The notes beneath the pieces were generated by a model. That model searched no databases. It saw only the letters and a program-made list of their open reading frames with translations, and had not been told where the DNA came from. Shown here piece after piece: positions 1 to 6,931 of a stretch of 12,177 bases of DNA (position 1 is its first letter; each line of letters opens with the position of its first letter). This stretch comes from Bacteroidia bacterium (GTDB lineage: Bacteria; Bacteroidota; Bacteroidia; NS11-12g; UBA955). The stretch lies in the NCBI GenBank assembly GCA_020848595.1, contig JADLHV010000017.1, positions 1 through 12,177 of the forward strand, written 5' to 3'. Both the position numbers and the translations under genes were made by a program.

Positions 1-90
1 AAATGACTGGATATTAATGTAATAGACCATTTAATAGTAGCTCAGTCGGGATATTTTTCTTATGCCGATGAAGGGTTAATGTAACATTTT
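1..90. other. short intergenic stretch, no gene seen
   Basis: All three forward frames close within the first 22 bases (stops at 4, 15 and 20), and the reverse frames are closed by several stops. Any gene to the left therefore ends at or before about position 22. The frame ending at 20-22 could be the last few codons of an upstream gene, but that is too short to identify. Nothing else recognisable lies before the bamD promoter. Confidence 0.5.
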
Positions 91-121
91 TTGATTAATC
101 TCGTTGAAAACATTAACTTTG
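91..121 (+). promoter_or_regulatory. Bacteroidota-type promoter of the bamD gene train
   Basis: A -33 element TTG at 91-93 is followed, after 20 bases, by TAACTTTG at 114-121, a perfect match to the phylum -7 consensus TAnnTTTG. Transcription is expected to begin a few bases after 121. The gene behind it begins at 131, so the leader would be only a few bases long. The same TTG-N20 layout recurs upstream of lpxH in this window, which supports both calls. This is pattern recognition; no transcript data are available. Confidence 0.75.
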
Positions 122-130
122 CAGATTAAT

Positions 131-946
131 TTGAAAACTGGTAAATATATAGCGATTTTGACGTTTTTGGTCTTAACTTCTTGCTCTGAATATAGCAAGG
201 TGGTTAAAAATGGAACAAATGAGCAAAAAATGGCACTCGGTAATAAACTATACGAGAAGAAAGATTATGTTAGAGCTGTTACCTTATATGAAGATTTACT
301 AGCATTTTATAGGGGCAAAACAGAAAGTGAAGATATTTATTTGAATTATGCATACTGTTACTATGGTATGGGTCAGTATGAATTAGCTGCTTTTCACTTT
401 AAAAATTTCACCGAAAATTTCTTTAATAGTAAACATACCGAGGAGTGCAGTTACCGTTATGTTAGCTGTCTTTATCTAGGTGCTTTACCTTATGAATTAG
501 ATCAGTCTAATACAACAAAAGCCATTTCAGAAATTCAGTTGTTTCTTAATCAATATCCTAACTCAATTTATAAAGATTTTTGTAATAACCATATCGATGA
601 GTTAAGAAAAAGTTTAATGACAAAATCTTATCAAGCCGCACAGATGTATTTCAAAATGGATGATTATCTCGCGGCTATGGTAACGTTTAAGAATACCTTA
701 AAGGATTTTCCAGATATTGAAAATAAAGAAGAAATAGAATACTTAATCGCTCGAAGTGCTTATATGTATGCTAAGAATAGTATCGAGGAGAAGAAAGAAG
801 AGCGTTATAACAATGTGTTTGCTGAATGCAAAGAATATTATAGAAATAACACATCCGCAGCTGCGCATTATATTCAAGTACAAGAACTTGAAGCTAAAGC
901 AAAAGTGGAATTAGATAAACATAAGAAACTCAATAAAATCCAATAA
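131..946 (+). CDS. bamD: outer membrane protein assembly factor BamD (lipoprotein)
   Basis: BamD is an outer-membrane lipoprotein facing the periplasm that works with BamA to fold and insert beta-barrel proteins. The protein starts with a lipoprotein signal: a basic N-terminus, a hydrophobic stretch, and the lipobox LTSC with the lipidated cysteine at residue 18, followed by SEYSK as in relatives. The rest is helical with TPR-like repeats (for example LYEKKDYVRAVTLYEDLLAFY, then YYGMGQYELAAFHF), and the 271 residues are normal for the phylum. I chose the TTG at 131. The in-frame TTG at 104 lies between the -33 and -7 promoter elements and so would not be transcribed, and a stop at 92 excludes anything earlier. 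No in-frame ATG exists near the signal peptide. It leads a packed gene train; rpoZ starts 2 bases after its stop. Confidence 0.93.
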   Translation: MKTGKYIAILTFLVLTSCSEYSKVVKNGTNEQKMALGNKLYEKKDYVRAVTLYEDLLAFYRGKTESEDIYLNYAYCYYGMGQYELAAFHFKNFTENFFNSKHTEECSYRYVSCLYLGALPYELDQSNTTKAISEIQLFLNQYPNSIYKDFCNNHIDELRKSLMTKSYQAAQMYFKMDDYLAAMVTFKNTLKDFPDIENKEEIEYLIARSAYMYAKNSIEEKKEERYNNVFAECKEYYRNNTSAAAHYIQVQELEAKAKVELDKHKKLNKIQ

Positions 947-948
947 TA

Positions 949-1269
949 ATGAAAGAACAAAAATTGTCGCCTAGTGCAGAAGCAAGGGATCTGAAAGATT
1001 TGGAAAACTTGTCAGGCAATATTTATTTGTCAGCTGTTGTCATCGCTAAAAGATCAAATCAAATTGGTCAACAGATGAAAGAAGAGTTGAGCAGTAAATT
1101 GTCTGAATTTGCTTCTGATCATGACAACTTGGAAGAAGTGCATGAGAATAGGGAACAAATTGAGATCAGTGCTATGTATGAGAAAATGCCTAAACCAACT
1201 TTGGTTGCTACTCAGGAGTTCCTGAATGGAAAGGTGTATTTCCGTCTGCCTGATGAGACTGAAGAGTAA
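949..1269 (+). CDS. rpoZ: DNA-directed RNA polymerase subunit omega
   Basis: Omega is the small subunit that helps fold beta-prime and assemble RNA polymerase. This 106-residue protein has the phylum-specific form. A short variable N-terminus is followed by GNIYLSAVVIAKRSNQIGQQMKEEL around residues 23-47, then an acidic stretch (EEVHENREQIE). It ends with a block containing YEKMPKPTLVATQEFLNGKVYF, which recurs in Bacteroidota omega proteins. The ATG comes two bases after the bamD stop, and the C-terminal end overlaps the start of coaC, so it is very likely translated from the same message. Linkage to bamD and coaBC is familiar in this phylum, which strengthens the call because omega is short and weakly conserved. 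Confidence 0.9.
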   Translation: MKEQKLSPSAEARDLKDLENLSGNIYLSAVVIAKRSNQIGQQMKEELSSKLSEFASDHDNLEEVHENREQIEISAMYEKMPKPTLVATQEFLNGKVYFRLPDETEE

Positions 1270-1801
1270 GCGAATATTACTAGGAGTTACAGGTAGTATT
1301 GCTGCCTATAAATCGGCATTTCTTACACGTCTGCTAATTAAAGAAGGAGCAGAGGTGAAAGTTATTATGACCGAATCGGGAAAATCATTTATAGCTCCTA
1401 TTACTTTATCTACCTTAAGCAAAAATCCTGTATTGTCAGATTTCTATAATCAATCTGATGGGACATGGCACAATCATGTTGATTTAGGGCTATGGGCAGA
1501 TGCCTATATTATTGCTCCAGCAAGTGCTAATACCATTTCTAAAATGGCTCATGGTGCTTGCGACAATCTTTTAACTGCTGTATACTTATCGGCTAGATGC
1601 CCTGTTTTTTTCGCACCTGCAATGGATTTAGATATGTATCAACATCCTGCAGTCGTTTCTAATATCAATACATTACAATCGTATGGAAATGTATTGATTG
1701 ATGCAGAAAATGGTGAATTAGCTAGCGGATTAGAAGGTAAAGGTCGTATGGCCGAACCTGAGAATATTTTAGAACAAATTTGTAAATATTTTGACCACTG
1801 A
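1253..1801 (+). CDS. coaC: phosphopantothenoylcysteine decarboxylase (CoaC half of split CoaBC)
   Basis: This is the FMN-dependent enzyme that decarboxylates 4'-phospho-N-pantothenoylcysteine to 4'-phosphopantetheine in coenzyme A synthesis. Visible motifs are the N-terminal LLGVTGSIAAYKSA, His75 in HNHVDLGLWAD, PASANTISKMAHGACDNLL at 89-107, APAMDLDMYQHP from 121 and GRMAEPEN near the end. The residues equivalent to Asn125 and Cys158 of E. coli Dfp are Asp125 and Ser158. I recall this as typical of the phylum rather than damage. The ATG at 1253 gives the family N-terminus; an in-frame ATG at 1226 would add nine unlikely residues. The frame overlaps the rpoZ end by 17 bases. It stops at 1799-1801 where relatives read on into CoaB, so the protein is 182 residues, complete for the domain but half the usual CoaBC. 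Confidence 0.88.
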   Translation: MRLKSKRILLGVTGSIAAYKSAFLTRLLIKEGAEVKVIMTESGKSFIAPITLSTLSKNPVLSDFYNQSDGTWHNHVDLGLWADAYIIAPASANTISKMAHGACDNLLTAVYLSARCPVFFAPAMDLDMYQHPAVVSNINTLQSYGNVLIDAENGELASGLEGKGRMAEPENILEQICKYFDH

Positions 1802-2453
1802 TTTTTTTAAAGGTAAAAAAATTGTCATAACTGCTGGTCCTACATACGAGAAGATAGATCCAGTGCGTTTCATTGGAAATTACTCTACAGGAAGAATGGG
1901 TTATGCTATAGCAGAAGAACTTGCAAATTTAGAAGCCAATGTGATTTTAGTGTCTGGACCTACTGCACTTAAAATTGAACATGAAAATATTCAAGTTCAT
2001 CACGTCGAATCGGCTTTAGAAATGTATCATAAATGTATTGAAGTGTTTTCTGATTGTAATCTTGCCATTATGTCTGCAGCTGTTGCCGATTATAGACCAG
2101 AGCATTATCACGATGTGAAAATTAAAAAAAACGAAGAAGTTCTTACCATTAATCTAATCAAAAACCCTGATATTCTTTATACTTTGGGACATGCAAAAAA
2201 AGCTGGACAATTGGTGATAGGATTTGCTTTAGAAACTCATAATGAAATTGAAAATGCTCGGGAAAAATTAAGAAGGAAAAATGCAGATGCTATTGTCTTA
2301 AATTCTTTAAATGATCCAGGTGCAGGTTTCAAACACGATACCAATAAGATTAGTATAATTCTCGAAAAAGGTACTATTTTTGAATTCCCTCTTAAGGATA
2401 AACACGCTGTTGCAAAAGATATTCTTAATTGTATTGCAGAAAATCTAGCATGA
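1791..2453 (+). CDS. coaB: phosphopantothenate-cysteine ligase (CoaB half of split CoaBC)
   Basis: CoaB joins 4'-phosphopantothenate to cysteine using a nucleotide triphosphate (CTP in bacteria), just before the CoaC step. The domain looks complete: TAGPTYE at 14-20, DPVRFIGNYSTGRMG at 23-37 (nucleotide binding), AAVADYRP at 96-103, KIKK at 110-113 (catalytic lysine region), NPDIL at 125-129 and GFALET at 144-149. The frame is +1 relative to coaC and overlaps its end by 11 bases. No ATG is available: the open frame runs from a TAG at 1770, leaving TTG 1791 as the best start, if it is a start at all. Joining the two frames gives a linker of about the length found in fused CoaBC proteins, so this may be one gene with a frameshift. 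The stop overlaps the next gene by ATGA. Confidence 0.87.
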   Translation: MTTDFFKGKKIVITAGPTYEKIDPVRFIGNYSTGRMGYAIAEELANLEANVILVSGPTALKIEHENIQVHHVESALEMYHKCIEVFSDCNLAIMSAAVADYRPEHYHDVKIKKNEEVLTINLIKNPDILYTLGHAKKAGQLVIGFALETHNEIENAREKLRRKNADAIVLNSLNDPGAGFKHDTNKISIILEKGTIFEFPLKDKHAVAKDILNCIAENLA

Positions 2454-3349
2454 AAAGATTAGTTGTCACCATATTGTTGTTCACTGTTTTCGCAGTCAAG
2501 TCTCAAAATCAAGACGTAGAAGCGACTATTACTATTATTCACCCTAAAGTTCAAATAAGTAATACCCAAATATTTAATTCTTTACAACAATCTATCTCGC
2601 AATTCATAAATCAAAAATTATGGTGTAGCGATAAAATAAATAATATCGAACGTTTTAAATTGACAATGCTCATCGATATTACAGCTTATGATATGAATAC
2701 CTATAGTTTTGAAGGAACTATGCAGATTCAAGCTACTCGACCAGTTTATGGAAGTACATACAATACTGTATTATTTAATCAACTCGACCAGTCAATTAAT
2801 TTTACTTACCAAGAATTCCAAGCTATGGAATTTCAACAAAATGCTAATGTCTATAATTTAACTGGTATTCTAGCCTATTATGTCAATATTGTAATTGGAA
2901 TGAATTATGATAGTTATGCTTCTGAGGGTGGTACTCCATACTTTCAAAAAGCACGCGAAATTGTTAATGCTAGTCAAAGTATTGATGGTTGGAGACCCAA
3001 TGATGGTCAAAGTTTAAAAAACAGATTTTATTTGGTTGACAATCTACTTAATGATCGCTATTTGCCTGTTCGAAAAGCATTTTATTCTTATCACCTTAAT
3101 GGTTTAGATGTCATGAATAAGGATGTTGTGAAAGGACGTGATGAAATTTATAAAGCCTTAGAAAGTTTTGAAGATATTACTAAGGTTTATCCCAATTCGA
3201 TGCTTGTAAAGGTCTTTTTTAATGCTAAGTATAAAGAGCTTATTGAAATTTTTAAAGGAGCTCCTAGTGCCGAACAAAATAAAGCTATTGAATTGTTGTC
3301 GCGAATGGATCCTGCAAACAAATCTTTTTACGATACTATCAAGACGTGA
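2450..3349 (+). CDS. porD: DUF4835 family protein (PorD), type IX secretion associated
   Basis: This exported 299-residue protein has a Sec signal peptide (MKRLVVTILLFTVFAVKS, with cleavage probably before QNQ). The mature part matches the DUF4835 family, labelled PorD in type IX secretion annotation. It has a first half rich in beta strands with RPVYGSTYNT and a central LAYYVNIVIGMNYDSYASEGG stretch. After that come NRFYLVDNLLNDRY, YSYHLNGLDVMNK and a C-terminal KYKELIEIFKGA followed by LLSRMDPANK. The molecular role is not established to my knowledge. It probably sits in the periplasm or at the outer membrane. I chose ATG 2450, which overlaps the coaB stop as ATGA and places the signal peptide correctly; the frame is open seven codons further upstream. 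In flavobacteria it often follows coaBC, as here. The symbol rests on family naming only. Confidence 0.85.
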   Translation: MKRLVVTILLFTVFAVKSQNQDVEATITIIHPKVQISNTQIFNSLQQSISQFINQKLWCSDKINNIERFKLTMLIDITAYDMNTYSFEGTMQIQATRPVYGSTYNTVLFNQLDQSINFTYQEFQAMEFQQNANVYNLTGILAYYVNIVIGMNYDSYASEGGTPYFQKAREIVNASQSIDGWRPNDGQSLKNRFYLVDNLLNDRYLPVRKAFYSYHLNGLDVMNKDVVKGRDEIYKALESFEDITKVYPNSMLVKVFFNAKYKELIEIFKGAPSAEQNKAIELLSRMDPANKSFYDTIKT

Positions 3350-4344
3350 GCAATCCTGCTAATCTTGTATTTACCTCTAATGCGGGGTTTGTCTTAAGAG
3401 AATGGCTTGAGGCTAAAGATATTATAAATCCAATAATTCTTTGTGATGAAAACACCGCTAAATATTGCTTTTCAAAGTTGGGATTAAGTTCAGATCGTTT
3501 GATTGTAATACCGGCTGGTGAGCAATTTAAAAATTTAGATACCCTAAGTTTTGTGCTTGATAAATTGTATCAGCTTGAATTAAAACGGAATGATATAATT
3601 GTTAATTTAGGCGGAGGTGTTGTAAGCGATTTAGGTGGATTTGCTGCTTCTATTTTTAGAAGAGGAATTCGATATCTCAATGTTCCTACTACACTGCTTG
3701 CAATGGTAGATGCAGCAATAGGTGGGAAAACTGGCATTGATTATAAGCATCTTAAAAATTATCTCGGCACATTTCAATTGCCAGAAGTAGTTATACTGTC
3801 GACGGAATTTCTAGAAACTTTACCCACCGAACATATAATTGCCGCCAAAGCTGAGATAATTAAAACTGCAGCTATTTATGATTCCGAATTGTTTGAAATG
3901 ATAGAGAATAACGAGTCATTAGATTTGTTAATTCATCGATGCGCACATAATAAAGCCGAATTGGTAAGTCAAGATTTTAAAGATAATAAAGAACGTCAAT
4001 TGTTAAATTTTGGACATACTATTGGCCATGCTCTGGAGTCGTTTATGTTAGAAAAAGGTACCCCCATTTTGCATGGAATAGCTATTGCTTCTGGTATGTT
4101 ATTGGAAATTAAACTAGCCTTTAATAAAGGGATATTAAGTTTAACAGACTGTCAAAGAATTAGTCAGTTAATTCAAAAGGAGATAGGTGTAGAAATGCCA
4201 ACAGAAGTAGAATTAAAGGGATTAAAAAAGTTTCTAGCCAACGATAAAAAGAACAGTTCTTCAAAAATAATATTCTCTTTTCCAACTGTTATTGGACAAG
4301 GTCGTTATGGTGTTAACTTAACTTTAGAGGAAATTATGCGTTGA
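3346..4344 (+). CDS. aroB: 3-dehydroquinate synthase
   Basis: AroB cyclises DAHP to 3-dehydroquinate, the second step of the shikimate pathway to aromatic amino acids. It is cytoplasmic and uses NAD and a divalent metal. Motifs in order are PAGEQFKN at 56-63, the NAD-binding NLGGGVVSDLGGFAAS at 87-102, VPTTLLAMVDAAIGGKTGID at 113-132, and metal-ligand Glu170 in AEIIKTA. His224 in NFGHTIGHALE and His243 in LHG complete the expected metal triad. At 332 residues it is slightly shorter than many homologues, with a trimmed N-terminus. The GTG start overlaps the porD stop as GTGA. There is no ATG near the start, so the GTG call is fairly firm. In the flavobacterial order I remember, recN rather than aroB follows the DUF4835 gene, so this junction differs. 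Confidence 0.95.
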   Translation: MSNPANLVFTSNAGFVLREWLEAKDIINPIILCDENTAKYCFSKLGLSSDRLIVIPAGEQFKNLDTLSFVLDKLYQLELKRNDIIVNLGGGVVSDLGGFAASIFRRGIRYLNVPTTLLAMVDAAIGGKTGIDYKHLKNYLGTFQLPEVVILSTEFLETLPTEHIIAAKAEIIKTAAIYDSELFEMIENNESLDLLIHRCAHNKAELVSQDFKDNKERQLLNFGHTIGHALESFMLEKGTPILHGIAIASGMLLEIKLAFNKGILSLTDCQRISQLIQKEIGVEMPTEVELKGLKKFLANDKKNSSSKIIFSFPTVIGQGRYGVNLTLEEIMR

Positions 4345-4391
4345 AAATCGCAAAGACTATCGAAAAAGTCGTTATTTTGCACCATAAAATT

Positions 4392-5954
4392 ATGGGAAGT
4401 CTATCTCAATCACAAATGAATAAAAGGGAATTACTTGAAAACAAACGCCATGAGTCTATACAAGGTGGCGGAGAAGATCGTGTTAAATCGCAACACAGTA
4501 AAGGAAAATTAACTGCAAGAGAAAGAATCCATTTCTTATTAGATGAAAATAGTTTTAATGAAATTGGAGCTTTTGTAACGCATAGAAGTCACGATTTTGG
4601 AATGCAAAAGCAAAAGTTTCTCGGCGATGGTGTTGTTACTGGCTATGGAACTATAAACGGCAGACTTACTTATATCTTTTCTCAAGATTTTACAATATTT
4701 GGTGGGTCTTTAAGTGAAACACATGCCGAAAAGATTTGTAAAATTATGGATCTTGCTTTACAAAATGGAGCGCCTTTAATTGGATTAAATGATAGTGGTG
4801 GGGCCAGGATTCAAGAAGGTGTTGTCTCCTTAGGTGGATACGCAGATATATTCTATAGAAATACGATTGCATCAGGAGTTATACCTCAAATTTCGGCCAT
4901 AATGGGACCTTGTGCTGGTGGAGCAGTTTATTCGCCAGCGATTACCGACTTTATTGGTATGGTTGAAAATACAAGCTATATGTTTGTGACGGGTCCAAAT
5001 GTCGTTAAAACTGTTACCAATGAAGAAGTTAGTAGCGAACAATTAGGTGGAGCTTCTGTCCATTCTAGTAAATCTGGCGTCGCTCATTTCTCGTTTGCAA
5101 ACGAAATTGATTGTTTAACTAATCTGAAGGCTTTGTTGAGTTATATACCTCAAAATTGTGAGGAAAAAGTGCCAATGTTGCCTTATACTTCTGCAGATGA
5201 AACCCGCGAAGTATTGAAAAATATTGTGCCAGATAATGCCAATCAACCTTACGATATGAGGGAAGTCATTGAAGGATTAGTTGATGAAAGTTCTTTCTTT
5301 GAAGTACATAAAAATTTTGCAGAAAATATTGTTGTAGGATTTGCAAGATTAGCTGGTAGAAGTATTGGTATTGTAGCTAATAATCCAAGTTCATTGGCAG
5401 GTGTGTTAGATGTTCATTCATCAACAAAAGGTGCAAGATTTGTTCGCTTTTGTGATGCCTTTAATGTGCCTTTACTTGTTTTAGAAGATGTGCCTGGTTT
5501 TTTACCTGGAACAGACCAAGAATGGAATGCCATTATTACTAATGGAGCTAAGTTATTATATGCATTTAGTGAAGCTACTGTTCCAAGAATTACGGTGATA
5601 ACACGTAAAGCATATGGCGGTGCTTATGATGTTATGAATAGTAAACATATTGGTGCAGATATGAATTTTGCTTGGCCAAGTGCAGAAATTGCCGTTATGG
5701 GTGCAAAAGGAGCTGCTGAAATTATTTTTAAGAAAGAAATTTCAAATGCGGATGACCCTCAACAAGCTTGGAAAGAAAAAGAATCAGAATATGCTGAAAT
5801 CTTCGCTAATCCTTATCGAGCTGCTGAAAGGGGATTTATTGATGATGTAATTTACCCTGAAGAAACTCGCTCTAAATTAATTGCAGCTTTCGCTATGTTA
5901 GAAAATAAAGTGAAAAATCTTCCAAGAAAAAAACACGGTAATATTCCACTATAA
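4392..5954 (+). CDS. pccB: acyl-CoA carboxylase carboxyltransferase (propionyl-CoA carboxylase beta type)
   Basis: This biotin-dependent carboxyltransferase moves CO2 from carboxybiotin to propionyl- or acetyl-CoA. It resembles mitochondrial PCCB and actinobacterial AccD5 throughout. In 520-residue numbering it has GGGEDRV then KLTARERI near the N-terminus, NDSGGARIQEG at 133-143, GPCAGGA at 172-178 (first oxyanion hole), PGFLPGTDQEW, RKAYGGAYDVM near 406-415 and a C-terminal KKHGNIPL. The Asp in GGAYDVM is the position linked to propionyl-CoA preference in actinobacterial enzymes, as I recall, so PCC activity is favoured. The biotin carboxylase and biotin carrier partners are not in this window. 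The start is uncertain: ATG 4392 and ATG 4416 both fit, while TTG 4341 overlaps the aroB stop as TTGA but adds residues foreign to the family. TTATTTTG at 4372-4379 is a weak -7-like match. Confidence 0.9.
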   Translation: MGSLSQSQMNKRELLENKRHESIQGGGEDRVKSQHSKGKLTARERIHFLLDENSFNEIGAFVTHRSHDFGMQKQKFLGDGVVTGYGTINGRLTYIFSQDFTIFGGSLSETHAEKICKIMDLALQNGAPLIGLNDSGGARIQEGVVSLGGYADIFYRNTIASGVIPQISAIMGPCAGGAVYSPAITDFIGMVENTSYMFVTGPNVVKTVTNEEVSSEQLGGASVHSSKSGVAHFSFANEIDCLTNLKALLSYIPQNCEEKVPMLPYTSADETREVLKNIVPDNANQPYDMREVIEGLVDESSFFEVHKNFAENIVVGFARLAGRSIGIVANNPSSLAGVLDVHSSTKGARFVRFCDAFNVPLLVLEDVPGFLPGTDQEWNAIITNGAKLLYAFSEATVPRITVITRKAYGGAYDVMNSKHIGADMNFAWPSAEIAVMGAKGAAEIIFKKEISNADDPQQAWKEKESEYAEIFANPYRAAERGFIDDVIYPEETRSKLIAAFAMLENKVKNLPRKKHGNIPL

Positions 5955-5992
5955 GCATCATTTAGTATAGTATCTTTATATAGTCATAATTT

Positions 5993-6928
5993 ATGAAATT
6001 GATTTCAATAGTAGTGCCTTGTTTTAACGAACAAGAAGTCTTTGAAGAGACATATAGACGCTTAACTGATACATTATCGCAGTTAGACTCGAGTAAATAT
6101 GATTATGAGTTGATTTTTGTAAATGATGGAAGTAAAGATTTAACAGTAGATTTAATCAAAGAAAAAATACAATTAGATCCAAAAGTTAAAGGAATCAATT
6201 TTGCTCGAAATTTTGGACACCAAATCGCCATAACAGCTGGATTAGATAATTGTAAAGGGGATGCAGCAGTTGTCATTGATGCTGATTTACAAGATCCACC
6301 AATTGTGATTTTAGAAATGATTAAAAAGTGGGAGGAAGGTTATGATGTGATTTTTGGTAAACGACGCGAAAGGGCTGGAGAAAGTCAGTTTAAATTGCTT
6401 ACTGCTAAATATTTCTATAGATTTATTAATCGATTGAGTGATGTTGATATTCCTTTAGATACGGGAGATTTTAGATTAATGGATAGAATTGCTCTTGATC
6501 AATTTTTATCTATGCGCGAAACTTACAGATTTGTGAGAGGAATGGTTGCTTGGATTGGATTTAAGCAAACATTTGTTGAATATGATAGAGAAAGCAGATT
6601 CGCAGGTTCTACTAAATATCCGCTTAAAAAAATGTTGCGTTTAGCTAGTGATGCCATTTTGTCATTTTCTAATACCCCTCTGAAAATTGCCACTTTTGTT
6701 GGTTTTATAACTTCAGTAATCGCATTTATTGGAATTTTGTATGCCTTATACATGAGACTATTTACAGAGAATTTTGTTGAAGGTTGGACTTTATTAATGA
6801 TATCAGTTTTACTCATAGGAGGTATTATTTTACTTGTACTTGGTATCATTGGCGAATATGTTGGAAGAATATACGGAGAGATAAAAAGACGCCCATTGTA
6901 TATTATCAAAGAAAAAATGGGTTTTTAA
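5993..6928 (+). CDS. family 2 glycosyltransferase, polyprenyl-phosphate sugar transferase type (GtrB/DPM1-like)
   Basis: The N-terminal two thirds is a GT-A domain: ISIVVPCFNEQE at 4-15, FVNDGSKD at 42-49, INFARNFGHQIAITAGLD from 68, and the metal and nucleotide-sugar motif VIDADLQDPP with Asp96 and Asp98. TGDFRLMDR at 157-165 and the basic SRFAGSTKYPLKK around 201-213 are also typical. Two membrane helices follow (about 232-256 and 265-290), giving the architecture of enzymes such as GtrB, CsbB and YfdH. Those load a hexose onto undecaprenyl phosphate at the inner leaflet. The donor sugar and final glycan cannot be told from sequence. A 38-base gap separates it from pccB, with only a partial -7-like TATCTTTA at 5971-5978. 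The downstream FAD gene starts 3 bases after its stop, so those two are probably one unit. Confidence 0.9.
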   Translation: MKLISIVVPCFNEQEVFEETYRRLTDTLSQLDSSKYDYELIFVNDGSKDLTVDLIKEKIQLDPKVKGINFARNFGHQIAITAGLDNCKGDAAVVIDADLQDPPIVILEMIKKWEEGYDVIFGKRRERAGESQFKLLTAKYFYRFINRLSDVDIPLDTGDFRLMDRIALDQFLSMRETYRFVRGMVAWIGFKQTFVEYDRESRFAGSTKYPLKKMLRLASDAILSFSNTPLKIATFVGFITSVIAFIGILYALYMRLFTENFVEGWTLLMISVLLIGGIILLVLGIIGEYVGRIYGEIKRRPLYIIKEKMGF

Positions 6929-6931
6929 AAC

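Noticed and set aside
104..130. TTG at 104 as the bamD start
   Set aside because: It lies between the -33 and -7 promoter elements, so it would not be on the message. The shorter form from 131 gives a standard lipoprotein signal peptide.
4341..4391. TTG 4341 as the pccB start
   Set aside because: It makes a TTGA overlap with aroB like other junctions here, but the added 17 residues do not resemble any carboxyltransferase N-terminus, and two ATGs follow. It is not excluded.
5668..5850. Short second-frame open frame inside pccB
   Set aside because: It overlaps the conserved C-terminal part of the carboxyltransferase and gives a low-complexity Lys/Leu-rich product. It is a frame shadow.
6523..6909. 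Minus-strand open frame inside the glycosyltransferase gene
   Set aside because: It is fully antisense to a clear family 2 glycosyltransferase and its translation shows no family features. The same holds for the minus-strand frame at 7928-8152 and the one at 11477-11704.
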